Assembly: GCF_018320785.1 (NCBI RefSeq)
Contig: NC_054871.1
Location: 17,232,339 to 17,296,338 of the forward strand
Length of the DNA: 64,000 bases
Reading direction: 5' to 3'
DNA from: Cheilinus undulatus
Taxonomy: Eukaryota > Chordata > Actinopteri > Labriformes > Labridae
The notes under the pieces are model-generated. The model worked only from the letters and a program-made list of their open reading frames with translations, was not told where the DNA came from and ran no database searches. A program made the position numbers and the translations under genes. Shown here in pieces: positions 14,401 through 25,314 of the stretch. Within the stretch, counting starts at the first letter, position 1. Each line of letters opens with the position of its first letter.

Positions 14401-14995
14401 TATTTAAACGTCAACAGCTGCTAAAATGATTTAATTTTCTGGAGGCGCACAGGATGCATACTGTTTTACAGTTGTTCATGTGTACGCTGTGAAGCAAATG
14501 GAAAATAGCTTACTTTTACTCTGTTCTACATTTATTTTAAGCACAAGTTTTGGGGTAATTTAATCTAGCAAATATACTGATCTCCGTCCGGAAGGTGTGA
14601 TAACATCAGACCAATCATAGAATGCTAGACATTTTTCTTCTGTTTGGACAGGGGTTGGATACAGTTTTGCAAAAGTGAACTCTATGATTAATATTATTCT
14701 GGCTGGGGAGAAGAAAGGCTTCGACCTAAATCATTGTCTTAAATTCTGCTGTCTTCTCCCACTTGCCTCCTGGACACCTTACACAGAGTAACCTAGCAAC
14801 AATGGCCATGGTAACTGCCACAGCATCAGCTCCGTGGGGTACTGCATGAAGAAAGATGAAGGGATATTCTTTGCAATTGATAACATTTATACAAAACAGA
14901 TAATACAATAAATAATACATTACGAAAATCAAATTATTATCAAAAATACATAGATAAATTACACATACATCCAAGTCTCACGAAAATTTTGATAT
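14401..14995. other. Intergenic, nothing recognised
   Basis: AT-rich sequence with short ORFs lacking similarity to known families. mrpl34, which lies between DDA1 and ABHD8 in human, was looked for here and up to 32 kb and was not found. Confidence 0.4.
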
Positions 14996-14999
14996 TTTT

Positions 15000-16930
15000 T
15001 GGGTCTCCAACATGAAAATTCAGAATTGCAAGAATAGCTCACCCTAACAGTTTTCAAAGTTAAAGCCTCCTCTTTTGACTTTGTCGTAGATTCATCAAAT
15101 TTTGTGTGCAGGTGCGGCTTGGGGAGATCTACCAAAAAGCCTCTTTGGCCTACACTCTATCTCCAACAGGAAATCTGCCATTTTGAATAAATATGCAAAA
15201 AGGGGCTGTTTTTGGCCTTTTCCAGGGGTCATATCTGAATGACCTCCTCTGAGGGATTTCATCCAATCAACTTGTACTTTGGCACAGAGCTACATGAGAC
15301 ATGGATGATGAAAAGTTATTTGGGGTTTTCTCATTAATCGAAAGGTGTGGCCATGGCGAGCCCTCAAATTTGCATATTTCTTTGGTAAACAGGAAGTAGT
15401 TTATAACTCAGCTGTCCATTGTCCAATTGGACTCATATTGCTCAGGAATATTGACGGTCATGGTCTGCACCTATGGTCTGCACCTATTCATATGGGCTGA
15501 TTTTTTACAGATCAAAGCGCCACCTAGTGGTGACAGGACATGTCAAGGTTTATGGTGCAAGCAGTTTAAAAACTATCCAAGGTATCCACTTCAAATCTGG
15601 GTCAGGAAGGACTAAAGAAGTGGATTTAGCTTTGTGAAAAATAAAATTGACTTTTCGTCAGAGGGCATGGCCTCGGCAGGGCAACAAAGTCAAGAGTCGC
15701 CATTTTGTCTTGCCAAAAATGTTTAAACAGTCATATCTCTAGTACACATGGTCATATCTGAGACAGATTTCATGTGCTTGATAGCAGTCCAGGCCAGAAC
15801 ACATCTATACTTGAAAGTTTGAAAAATTATACAGCGCCACCCTCTGACAACAGAAAGTCACTACCCCTGAATTTCACATCGCAGTACCTGCATGGTTGGA
15901 CAAGTCATTCTGAAATTCACTCAGGCGGTTCCCAAGGAGTTGGCCTTACACATATCGGTGGTCAAACGGCGACTTTAAAAGGCGTGGCCATGGCGATTTT
16001 TTGTTTGCCATGAAACAGGAAGTAGATTTTTCAAATGGTTATGAGACATGGAGAGCAATGAAACTTCACCAAAAAAAAAAAAAACATCTCATTGGCATTC
16101 TGAGATGATTGATATTCATTTTGTAGGTGGGCGTGGCCTATTGGTTCAATGGCGTCCCTAAAACATTTCAAAAATTCAGCCCCCCCCAGCAGGTTTAACC
16201 TAGGATTTTGAACATGTGTGGGCAGATGTGTCATGTCAGGACGCAAAAAAATTCCTCTTGGACCCATATCGTAAGTCAAACAGGATGTCAGCCATTTTGA
16301 ATTTTTTGGTAAAACAAGCTAAATGTTAGGGGTTGTATTTGAATGAACTCGTTTGAGGGTGTTCATCCAAACTACTTGATCTTTGGTGTAGAGCAAGAAG
16401 AGATGTCTTAGGTAAAAAGTTATTTGGGATTTTCTCATTAGTCGATAGGCGTGGCCATGGCGGCCCCTTAAATTGAAATGCTTCATCATGTGATAAAAGT
16501 GGCTGGTACTCACTAAAAAATTTCCATTTATTACAAGATTGGCCAAATCCTGCTGCAATTAGCAATTGATATTACTCAAATTTGAAGGTCAAGAGTCCTT
16601 ACCTAAAATGGTGTGGCGGTGACAATTTTCATTTGCCATGTAACAGGAAGTAGAATCATCTAGTGCTTACAAAACTTGTAAAGCCATGAAACTTGGCAGA
16701 AAAACACCCAGTAGCAAAACGTGACAATTAATAGGATGATTGTCGGTGGGCATGGCTTTTTAGCTCAGTACTGTCCCCTACAGTAATTTGAAAATTCAGC
16801 CCCTGCAGCAGGATTATCCAATCATCATTCTAAGTTCTACAAAAAAGCCTCTTGCACCCATGCCGTAAAACAAACAGGAATTATGCCATTTTTATTTTTG
16901 TGGTCAAAAAGCAGCACATTTAGCAAATTA
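15000..16930. repeat. Diverged direct repeats containing GTGGCCATGGCG
   Basis: Long segments recur in the same orientation. The block around 15220-15390 (AAAAGTTATTTGGGGTTTTC then GTGTGGCCATGGCG) matches 16330-16470. The block 16000-16250 (AAACAGGAAGTAGA, GGGCGTGGC, AAAATTCAGCCCC) matches 16630-16870. The phrases CCATTTTGAAT and CAAACAGGA also recur. The pattern resembles a widespread unclassified teleost repeat. No terminal repeats or target duplication were found. Confidence 0.65.
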
Positions 16931-17959
16931 TCACTACAGCCATTTTTACACAAAGACTATCCTCTGAGAACAGAATCCCTTTTCTTCTTTGTCTTTTTTT
17001 TTTTTCAAGGTTTGGTGTTTAAATGTCAATAAGATCACTAATGTGGCTGAAACTGCTGTAGTATGCATGCCAGGCCAGTAGTGTGCAGTGTGACTGACAA
17101 TGAAACACACGCATGCACACCTTTCCTTCCTCCTGGTGGTGTCAACAGACAAAAGTGGCTGATACACAAATGTTTGTGTGGACAGATGAAGTAGGGTTGC
17201 TACCAAGTGACAGTCAACCACAAAATAAATAGATATTTCAAAAATGGGAACATATAAACGTTTGCAGGATGTGAGCAGCACAAACAAACAGCACATTTTT
17301 GTGTGGTCTGTGCAGCACCAGGCCAAGATCAAGTCTCTGACGGACTACATGCAGAACATGGAGCAGAAGAACAGACAGCTGGAGGCCAGGACGCTCTGAC
17401 CGAGGAGCTCGCTAAGCTGCAGGCTCACGGTTCTCACATTTATATTAACCATTGAAACATCTTAGCTCAAGTAAAAACAGGTTAACTTGATGGAATTTTC
17501 CACTTTGTTTTACATCAGAGAAAAGACACGAGATGTCAGGAGAGGAGAAGGAGAAGGAGGACATCGGCAGACATGATGGGGACGGGGAGGAGGAAACACG
17601 TCACTGAGAATCTCTGGTAAGAAATGTGAAATAGCTGAATGTTTTAGTGTGGCACAGAAAACTGTGGAGGAGCAGCTGGAGAACCACAGAGAGGCTCACC
17701 ACAAACAGCTGAGCCCACTGAGGGACCAGATCGAAGACGAGCAGAGGATGCTGGATGAGCTCACAGAGTAAGTCTGACTGTTTTAAATCAAACTACATTT
17801 TTAAAGACGTTAGAGAGCACAGACATAAGAAGAAACACATGGCATGATATATTTGAATCAAAGTCTGTTGTAAAATATGTACACTAACTATTTAGATCAG
17901 TGTTACTGAAAACTGCTTAACAAAAGAGCCAAATTGTTAAAAAAATACCTTTGCAATAG

Positions 17960-18965
17960 GCACATTTAAAGTGGTGAAAAGTGGCAAAAATAGATTAAAA
18001 GTGGCATAAATGGTCAAAAAGCAGAATGGTTAAAAAGGTTCAAAATTGGAACAAAATGGCAAAAACTGGGTGAAAGTGTCAAAAAAGGAGTAACAGATAA
18101 CAAAAATGGTCAGAAAGCAGCAAAAAATGTGCTAAAAACAGTGAAAAGTGACTAACGTGGCAAAAAAGCGGAAACAGAATTGGTGAAAAGGTGAAAAATA
18201 GGTATTAAATGGCAAAAACTAGGTGACAAGTAGCAAAAATTGGGGAAAAGTGACATAAAAAAGGAGTTATGGATGATAAAAATAGTCAGAAGCTGCAAAA
18301 ATGTGGTAAAACATAGTAACAGGTGACTAAAACAGGCAAAAAGCGGCAAAAATGTGGTAAAAAATTAATGAAAAGTGACTAACATGGTCAAAAAGCTGCA
18401 AAAATGGGGTATAAAATGGCAAAAACTAGGTGAACAGTAGCAACAATGGGTGAGAAGCGACATAAAAAAGGAGTTACAGGTGATAAAAATGTCAAAGTGG
18501 CAAAAATGTGGTAAAATCATGGTGAAAAGTGACTGAAAGTGGCAAAAAGTGGCAAAATGGGCTAAAAAATATGTGTGAAAAGTGACTTAAATTGTAAACA
18601 GCGACAAAAATGTGGTTATAAAAATTGTGAAAATTGAGTTAAATAGTCAAAAAGCTGCAAAAATCTGGTAAATTATTGGTGAAAAGTGACTAAATGGGCA
18701 AAATTCTGCAAAGAGTAATAAAAAAGTGACATTAAATATCAAAAAAACAGTTTAAATTGGGTGAAAAGTGGCCAAAAAATTGCCAAAAAGGGGAAAGAAT
18801 TGCAAATAGCAAAAAGCAGGATGAAAGTGGCAAAAACTACAAAATTGGCAAGAAGAAATGGCACAAATGGGCTAAAAGCAGCAAAAATGGATTAAAAGTG
18901 TCAAGAAAAAAAGGAGAAGAATTTGAAATAAGGGTAATGAAAAAACTAAGAGAAAAAATAAAGGT
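17960..18965. repeat. A-rich minisatellite (GTGGCAAAAATG family)
   Basis: About 1 kb built from variants of AAAAGTGGCAAAAATGG. A higher-order pattern is visible: a block starting AAAAAAGGAGTTA and running to AAAGTGACTAA recurs near 18083, 18257 and 18464 (spacing about 170-210 bases). It lies in an intron of the kif5 relic. ORFs in it are low-complexity artefacts. Confidence 0.85.
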
Positions 18966-19554
18966 TGACAATTAAAGCCTCCTGTATAAGAGTGGAAACA
19001 AACTGATTAATGTGACTTCATATGGATCATTCCTGAGGTGAAAGTTTTTTTAAGGTTTTCTGGGGAAAAATATTTAAAATGAAGACATAAAAGAGCCACG
19101 AACCATCCCAATGAAGCCACACGTTGAGTTTTACTCATTTAGACTAATAACTGTGACAAGACTTGAACTGGATCTGGAATTTGGTCTAAAACTGTCTAAA
19201 CTGGGCCTAAAAAAGTCCACAGAGACGAATGAAGCAGTAGAAAAATCAACAAACCTATTCATGCTTGATGTTTTTTAGATCTAGGATATTTCCACAGATT
19301 TGATTGGTTGTCATTGAACCACTTTATGCTGGTTTAAATGATCCTAAAGTTTGTTTTTTTATTGTTTTTTCAAACCAAAGTAGTGACAGTCATTACGCCT
19401 GTCTACTGTGTGTGATCCTCATGAGGAAGGATGTAAAATCCTTGTACCACTCCTCTTTACTGAGCCAGGAACTTTTAGCTGCATCTGACTGTAGTCTGGC
19501 TTTACACTGGCTCTAAAAATCTACACACACCTGTTACATTGTTGTCATGTAAAG

Positions 19555-20385
19555 GTCCCCTACCTGGGGTCCGGGCACCCCTAGCGGGGGTGCCTATAAT
19601 GAACTTTTATTTATAGAGCCATGATTGCAAATGTAGGAGGAAGTAGTCGAGCCCTCTAAAGGGTCCAAAAAAATAAAGAGAATCTGTACATTTCTTGGAA
19701 AAAGGTGACATTTAAAAGTACATTTTTGAGATGATAAAGTCGTATTTTTTCAAGAACCTGAACTCAGAATTTTCTAGTTCAAAAGTCCTAAATTATTACA
19801 TCATGCACTTTAAAATGTCAGAATTTAACATTCTAAACTAGTGAATTTACAAGGACCCAAATGAAAACAGTGAATAGAAATGTTTCTTCAGAGTCTGGGG
19901 AATAATGATAATGTGATCATTCTTGGATCATTTCCTCACTGATGAATCCTACTAAGAAAAATCTCCTGATTAGGCCATCAACTGTAGGACTTATGGAAGG
20001 AAAACAGCTTCTTCTCTTGTAATTTTCTTTTCAATGGCTCTTTTGGATTTTATAATGACAAGAAAGTCTACCTTTTAGTTGACATAAATTTCCAGTTTTC
20101 TTTTTCTGGTAAATGTATGACTTGTTAATTAGAAATGTTTGAGATTTTACTTAAAAATTGACTGAACCTTCTCATTTTGGTATTCTTATGGTGGCTCCAA
20201 ATGCCATTGTAATAATGGATAGTTTATATGCAGATATTTATGAAGAACTCATTTATGCAGGCCTGTTATGCTGGGATTTAGTCAACAAAACAATAAAAAA
20301 TGTTTGATTTTTCAGAGATTTTCCTGGGGGGCTTTAGAGTGTTTAGAGTAGAGGGACCCCAAAGAAAAAAGGTTGGGACCCACTG
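19555..20385. mobile_element. hAT-type MITE in the kif5-relic intron
   Basis: Flanked by a perfect 8-bp duplication ATGTAAAG (19547-19554 and 20386-20393). The right end on the minus strand is CAGTGGGTCCCAACC, and the left end GTCCCCTACCTGGGG has lost its first bases. There is no transposase coding. Confidence 0.75.
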
Positions 20386-20723
20386 ATGTAAAGGTCTATC
20401 ATTTCAGAAATGTTCTGCCTTCTACCATTTTTGAGGCATTTCTCCAGACAGATACTCTGCTGTTATAAAGCGCCCAATCAGAGCTTAGTGAGTGTCTCCT
20501 CTCAGTCTGAACCAGGGTCTGCTGCTGGACTAGGAGAGGCTGATGTCAGACTACGACAAACTGAAGACTGAAGAGCAGGAGAAGGACGCCAATCTGCAGA
20601 AACTCATGTGAGTAAAGGACTCTTCCATACGTTTATTTATGTGGAATGTGAGTTCATGTGGTTTTTGTTTGCAGGCTGCTGAATGAGCAGAGGGAGCAGA
20701 CCAGAGAGGACCTGGAGGGTCTG

Positions 20724-20898
20724 GGTACCAAAGTATCTTTTATTTTGAAAGGGCATTTGAACGTACGGAAATCAAGTAAACGGACAACTTCACTCATTTT
20801 TCGATTCTGAAAACAAATCGAAAAACGAGTGAAGTTGTCCGTTTTCTTGATTTTCGTACATTCAAAAGCCCTTTCAAAATAAAAGATACTTTGGTACC
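20724..20898. mobile_element. 175-bp palindromic MITE inside a kif5-relic exon
   Basis: Two arms of about 82 bases form a nearly perfect hairpin, beginning GGTACCAAAGTATC and ending GATACTTTGGTACC, with a short loop near 20810. CTG flanks both sides (20721-20723 and 20899-20901) and is the likely 3-bp target duplication, because removing the element plus one CTG gives a continuous kinesin-like frame. A 3-bp duplication occurs in Harbinger- and CACTA-type elements; the superfamily is not assigned. Confidence 0.85.
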
Positions 20899-21099
20899 CT
20901 GACCATGGAGGAGACTGTGGTAAGTATTTCCTGTTTGTACAGCAGAGGAGATGAAAACCCCATGAGGGGCTCAATGATCATCCATGCATGAAAATAAAGA
21001 CTCCATCCTGCGTCTGCGTTTTTATTGCATAACCCCCTACTTACATCTCTGACGGCTTCCCAGGGGAGCGCCACACCGCGTCCCCCCTTCTCCATCAGG

Positions 21100-21790
21100 C
21101 ATGCCTTGATCCAGGTTCCGGCCACAGTGGGGTTTGAACCCCAGCATCCCTGTGCAGAACTGGTCTAGTCCAGTCCTCTGTGCCACTGCCGCCATACCTT
21201 TCACACTACCATCTCTTCTCCTGGCGCATTTATCCTCTTTGTTCAGGATGTGGCTTTAAAAATTCACTAAGACCAAGATGGGAGTTGAACCCAGAGCCTC
21301 CAGACTCTGAGTCAGTTCACTATCTCTTTAGGCTACAGAGCCAGACATGCAGCAGAGCCTCAGAGGGGCTTTTCCTTCTTTATCTGGACTAAAATCTTGA
21401 AAACTTCAAGACATTGGTTAGATTTGAAAGGCCAACTCCTGTCCAGGTCTCCTGAAGTCTAGATTTGGACTCAGACTTTTAAAATAAATGAACCCATGGT
21501 AAGATTTGAACCTGTAAACTCCTGATTTACAGTCAGTTGGCTTTTTCACTTATCCACTGAGACACACACCTGTTGATGTTTCTCAGAGGATCTGATCTCT
21601 GTTTTTGGGGACTGGACTTAAAAATGCACCAAGAATCAAACCCACAACCTTCCAACCCTATGGCAGTCCTCTTTACTCCTGAGTCAGTGATTTTACACCA
21701 GCAGCTTCAAAAATCCACAGAAGATTTGAACCTACAACCTCATGATTTCAGAGCAGTTACCTGTCCAACTGTGCTAACACACAGGCTGAA
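21100..21790 (-). other. Cluster of tRNA-like (Pol III box) units
   Basis: On the minus strand, at least four units spaced about 140-250 bases carry B-box-like motifs. These are GGGGTTCAAACCCC (near 21135), CTGGGTTCAACTCCCA (21285), GGTTCAAATCTTACC (21505) and GGTTCAAATCTTC (21725), with a weaker one near 21640 (GGGTTTGATTC). Several have A-box-like sequence 40-60 bases upstream (TTAGCACAGTTGG, TCTCAGTGGATAAG, TGGCACAGAGG). The 21.5-kb unit can form an anticodon-type arm (CTGA, loop CTGTAAA, TCAG), and the 21.1-kb unit a mostly paired acceptor stem. T stems are imperfect, so these look like degenerate tRNA-derived sequences and not functional tRNAs. Confidence 0.5.
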
Positions 21791-21825
21791 GCTAGCTGCA
21801 CTTTCTCTGAGGCTTCACATCTGGA

Positions 21826-22065
21826 GTAGAACATCTCAACAATCCACAATTTTTTGCTGCTGAAGACCATTTTCATACTTGAGTTGCACATCTCCATGAG
21901 TGGTAATCTTTGCTGCTGGAGACCATTTTCCCATCTTGAGTTGCACATCTCCAAGAGTGATAATCTTTGCTGCTGAAGACGTTTTTCCCATCGTGAGTAG
22001 CACATCTCCATGAATGATAATCTTTGCTGCTGAAGACCATTTTCATACTTGAGTTGCGCACCTTG
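21826..22065. repeat. About 60-bp tandem repeat, roughly 4 copies
   Basis: The unit GTTGCACATCTCCATGAGTG plus GTAATCTTTGCTGCTG plus GACCATTTTC repeats about every 60-62 bases, with a few substitutions per copy. Read on the minus strand it gives a spurious repetitive ORF. Confidence 0.85.
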
Positions 22066-22559
22066 TTTCTGGCATGCAACGGTTGCTACGTATCCACTTT
22101 AGTGTAACACCTCGACATGCAACAGGTTGCGAGGGCCCGTTATCGCTGCCTGCAACTTTAATTATTATTGAAATTTTCTTGTGAATAAATGAGTTACTGG
22201 TCTGTTTTATTTGATAAGTTCCCTGTTAATTTACTAATTTATTTATTATTTATTCATTAATATTTATTTTTATTGAATTAAAGGGATAAGGTTTCCAATA
22301 ATGACCAATCCGAGTTTACTTCCACTCAACCAGCCAATCAAAGAGACTGTTGGATTTGGATTGCCTGGCAACAGTCAAGTTTCAAACTAGCACCGGCTTC
22401 TTCCTTCTTTTGTTTCTGTAACTACATTTTACACTGTGCATGCTTTCTCTACTGCCGCTCCGTGTCGCACATTTTGGGGATTTTTCGTCTTCTCTTTAAA
22501 TATCCATGCACTTTTTGTTTTGCGTCACTTAGCAGCAGGGGGCAGCTCTCCGCGTCCAC

Positions 22560-22899
22560 AAATGGTACTAGGAGGTTAATGTGCTTCAGTCGGTGGGGTT
22601 AAAACGCTCTGGCATTCAGCTGAGTCCCGGTGCGTCTCCAAACGCCGTCACCGATATTCAGCATGGCAGCAGATCACTGGCACTCATATAGATACTGAAT
22701 CTGGAGCTGGGATATACTGTGAGTCGGCTGATACCGGCCGGCCACCATGTGGAGGCTACGTTCAGGACAACAGAATCCAGATAAATTAGATTATTGGATT
22801 GGCTTCCACAGATTATAGCTCTCCTCCATCCGCAATGCTTCTTAAGAAAACAACATCAAACCGATCATAATTTACGCGGAGTTGACTAAAAATAATAAG
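22560..22899 (+). other. abhd8: Candidate non-coding first exon of abhd8
   Basis: CpG-containing sequence (GTGCGTCTCCAAACGCCGTC) that ends in a strong donor, AATAAG|GTAAGT at 22899. The abhd8 start codon lies two bases inside an exon whose acceptor is at 32376, so an upstream untranslated exon must exist. This is the best candidate upstream, implying a 9.5-kb first intron. The link is inferred and needs RNA evidence. Confidence 0.4.
22747..22818 (+). other. Upstream ORF of 23 codons in candidate abhd8 5' UTR
   Basis: ATG in the context GCCACCATGT, a near-ideal vertebrate initiation context, opens a 23-codon frame ending in TAG at 22816-22818. It is wholly inside the candidate first exon. If that exon belongs to abhd8, this uORF could limit translation of the main frame. 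Confidence 0.35.
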
Positions 22900-23739
22900 G
22901 TAAGTTTGTCTGTATTTCACTAGGTTTCTGTTTTTAGACTGATATAACATTATTACAACGTAGTTTATCCTTTACTGTGGATTATTCAACAGACAAACAG
23001 ATCGCTGCAGCTGCATTTAAAAAGACAAAGTGTTATAGATAAAAGCTCAAATATTACAAAATAACGAAGTTTAGATTGTCAGGTTATGTGATTTATTGGA
23101 ATAAAAAGGGAAAACATTTTAGGACTTGACTTATTTGTGCTGTCAGACAGCAGAAAGAGGCCTTTTCAACTTTGTCTGTCAGTGCTGAACGCTGCACGTT
23201 TTAACATTAGCAACAAAGCTGTGTAACAATACTGCTGCTTTAGTGTTGGTTCTATTCCTATTATGAGCTAGGCCTCCTGTAAATGTTAGCCAATAGGCTA
23301 TTGTGTTTATTGAAAACGTAATTTAGTCTTTGGCAACTATTAGAAATGCTTATTTTTTGGATAATTGTTCCTCTTAGCTGTACTGTTACCCCAACAGGCT
23401 AACTTACTGAAGAGAGAAGTTTCTAGTATGCTAGTTATCTAACCCCCCCAAAAACCCAACTTAGCCAATCACCTGGCCATAACAAACAATAAGAGTGCAG
23501 AGAGCAGAGACGGAGTGCTGGAGGAGACTCATGTTACTACAAGGTAGCAGTCAGTCAGTGTTTCACCACAAGCAATGCACGCTTGTATGTTTGATACTAG
23601 AGAAGAACTCTTTATAAACTAATCCCAATATTTAATCAGAGGTGGAACTTACTTAATTGACTGTAATTGATTAGGTTTTTGGGGGACTTGTACTTTTTGA
23701 GTACATAATGAAATCAGTACTGTCACATCTACTGAAGTA
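22900..23739. other. Non-coding, nothing recognised
   Basis: Possible start of the long abhd8 first intron. AT-rich, with no repeat ends or exons identified. Confidence 0.35.
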
Positions 23740-25065
23740 CAGGTACATCTCAAAAAATTAGAATATCATGAAAAAGTTCAATATTTTTGTCACTCTTCTG
23801 AAAGTGAAAACCATATATTATATAGACTTGTTACACATAGAGTGAAATATTTCAAGCCTTTATTTCTTGAAATGTTGATGATAATGGCTTACAGATAAGA
23901 TGACCCAAAATTCAGTGTCTCAAAAAATTAGAATATTACATAAGATCAATAAAAAAAGGATATTTTAAACCAAAATGTCAGGCTTCTGAAAAGTATGTTC
24001 ATTTCTATGTACTCAATACTTGGTTTGGCCTCCTTTTGCATGAATTACTGCATCAATGCGGCGTGGCATGGAGGCAATTAGCCTGTGGCTCTGCTCAGGT
24101 GTAATGGAAGCCCAGGTTGCGTTGATAGCAGCCTTCAGGTCATCTGCATTGTTGGGTCTGGTGTCTCTCATCTCCCTCTTGACAATACCCCATTGATTCT
24201 CTATGGGGTTCAGGTCAGGCCAGTCTGCTGGCCAGTCAAGCACAGTAAAACCATGGTCTTCAAGGTCCCAGAGTCTGGAGGAAGAGTGGAGAGGCACAGA
24301 ATCCACATTGCTTGAAGTTCAGTGGGAAGTTTCTACAGTCAGTGATGATTTGGGCTGCCATGGCATCTGCTGGTGTTGGTCCACTGTGTTTTCTGAAGTC
24401 CACAGTCAATGCAGCAATCTACCAGGACATTTTAGAGACCTTCATGCTTCCTTCTGCTGACAAGGTTTATGGAGATGCTGATTTCATTTTCCAGCAGGAC
24501 TTGACACCTGCCCACAGTGCCAAAGGTACCAAAAGCTGGTTCAATGACCATAGTTTACTGTGCTTGATTGGCCAGCAAACTGGCCTGACCTGAACCCCAT
24601 AGAGAATCTATGGAGTATTGTCAAGAGTAAGATGAGAGACACCAGACCCAACAATGCAGATGACCTGAAGGCCGCTATCAAAGCAACCTGGGCGTCCATT
24701 ACACCTGAGCAGAGCCACAGGCTGATCACCTCCATGCCACGCCGCATTGATGCAGTAATTCATGCAAAAGGAGGCCCAACCAAGTATTGAGTACATAGAA
24801 ATGAACATACTTTTCAGAAGCCTGACATTTCTGTTTAAAATTTCAATTCTTTATTGATCTTATGTAATATTCTAATTTTTTGAGACACTGAATTTTGGGT
24901 CATCTTATCTGTAAGCCATTATCATCAACATTTCAAGAAATAAAGGCTTGAAATATTTCACTCTATGTGTAACAAGTCTATATAATAAATGGTTTTCACT
25001 TTCAGAAAAGATTGACAAAAATATTGAACTGTTTCATGATATTCTTATTTTTTGAGATGTAGCTG
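23740..25065. mobile_element. Fold-back Tc1-like element
   Basis: Inverted arms of about 520 bp (23740-24258 and 24546-25065) begin CAGGTACATCTC and CAGCTACATCTC and are flanked by TA (23738-23739 and 25066-25067). Both arms carry the C-terminal transposase coding end, facing outward: minus strand at 24013-24258 and plus strand at 24560-24790. The central 287 bases hold the middle of the transposase on the plus strand. The original 5' half, including the DNA-binding domain, has been replaced by an inverted copy of the 3' end. Confidence 0.85.
24273..24790 (+). pseudogene. Partial Tc1-like transposase (3' half)
   Basis: From 24273 the frame reads VWRKSGEAQNPHCL, then MIWAAMASAGVGPLCFLK, DADFIFQQDLTPAHSAKG, and after a frameshift near 24555 WPDLNPIENLWSIVK, ending GGPTKY and TGA. 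The second catalytic Asp (QQD) and last acidic residue (NPIEN) are visible. The N-terminal DNA-binding region and first Asp are absent. The inverted left arm holds a second copy of the last 80 or so residues. Confidence 0.8.
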
Positions 25066-25314
25066 TAAGTTTTAACCACAGTTATTGTAATTTTACTTAC
25101 GTACAATACTCTTGTACTTTTACCACCTCTGTTGACTACACAGTAGCATTTAGCAAGAAAATGACTCCACATTGCTTCTCAAAACAGGTCTTATATTTTA
25201 CTTTTTATAAAGCTATGTCTTTTCCTGAAAAACCTGGTTGGAGATGCATATTCTCATGTTTGTACTGCCAATAAAGAAAGTTCATATTTTACTTTTTAAC
25301 TCCTCAGTAGCTAC

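Larger units (their letters stand above)
17316..20919 (+). pseudogene. kif5 (kinesin-1 heavy chain) coiled-coil relic
   Basis: Five exon-like blocks with splice signals encode consecutive parts of the kinesin-1 stalk: 17316-about 17427 (KIKSLTDYMQNMEQKNRQLE), 17519-17616 (EKRHEMSGEEKEKED), 17658-17767 (EEQLENHREAHHKQLSPLRD), 20506-20607 (SDYDKLKTEEQEKDANLQKL) and 20675-20919 (LLNEQREQTREDLEGL). Junction phases are kept; for example 17767 GA joins T at 20506 to give Asp-Leu-Asn. The gene is dead: block 1 is shifted after GCCAGG, block 2 ends in TGA, block 4 has an in-frame TAG (LLLD*ERLM), and a MITE splits block 5. No motor domain or C-terminal tail was seen. Retained introns make it a duplicated or unitary pseudogene, not a retrocopy. 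The match is from memory of KIF5 sequences. Confidence 0.8.

Noticed and set aside
18152-18975. ORFs in both strands of the A-rich array
   Set aside because: Low-complexity translations of the minisatellite.
21486-21565. Functional tRNA-Tyr gene
   Set aside because: The anticodon-type arm shows GTA, but the T stem is mispaired and no acceptor stem closes.
21757-22079. Repetitive Cys/Ser ORFs
   Set aside because: Translations of the 60-bp tandem repeat; the frame is open only because the repeat lacks stops in it.
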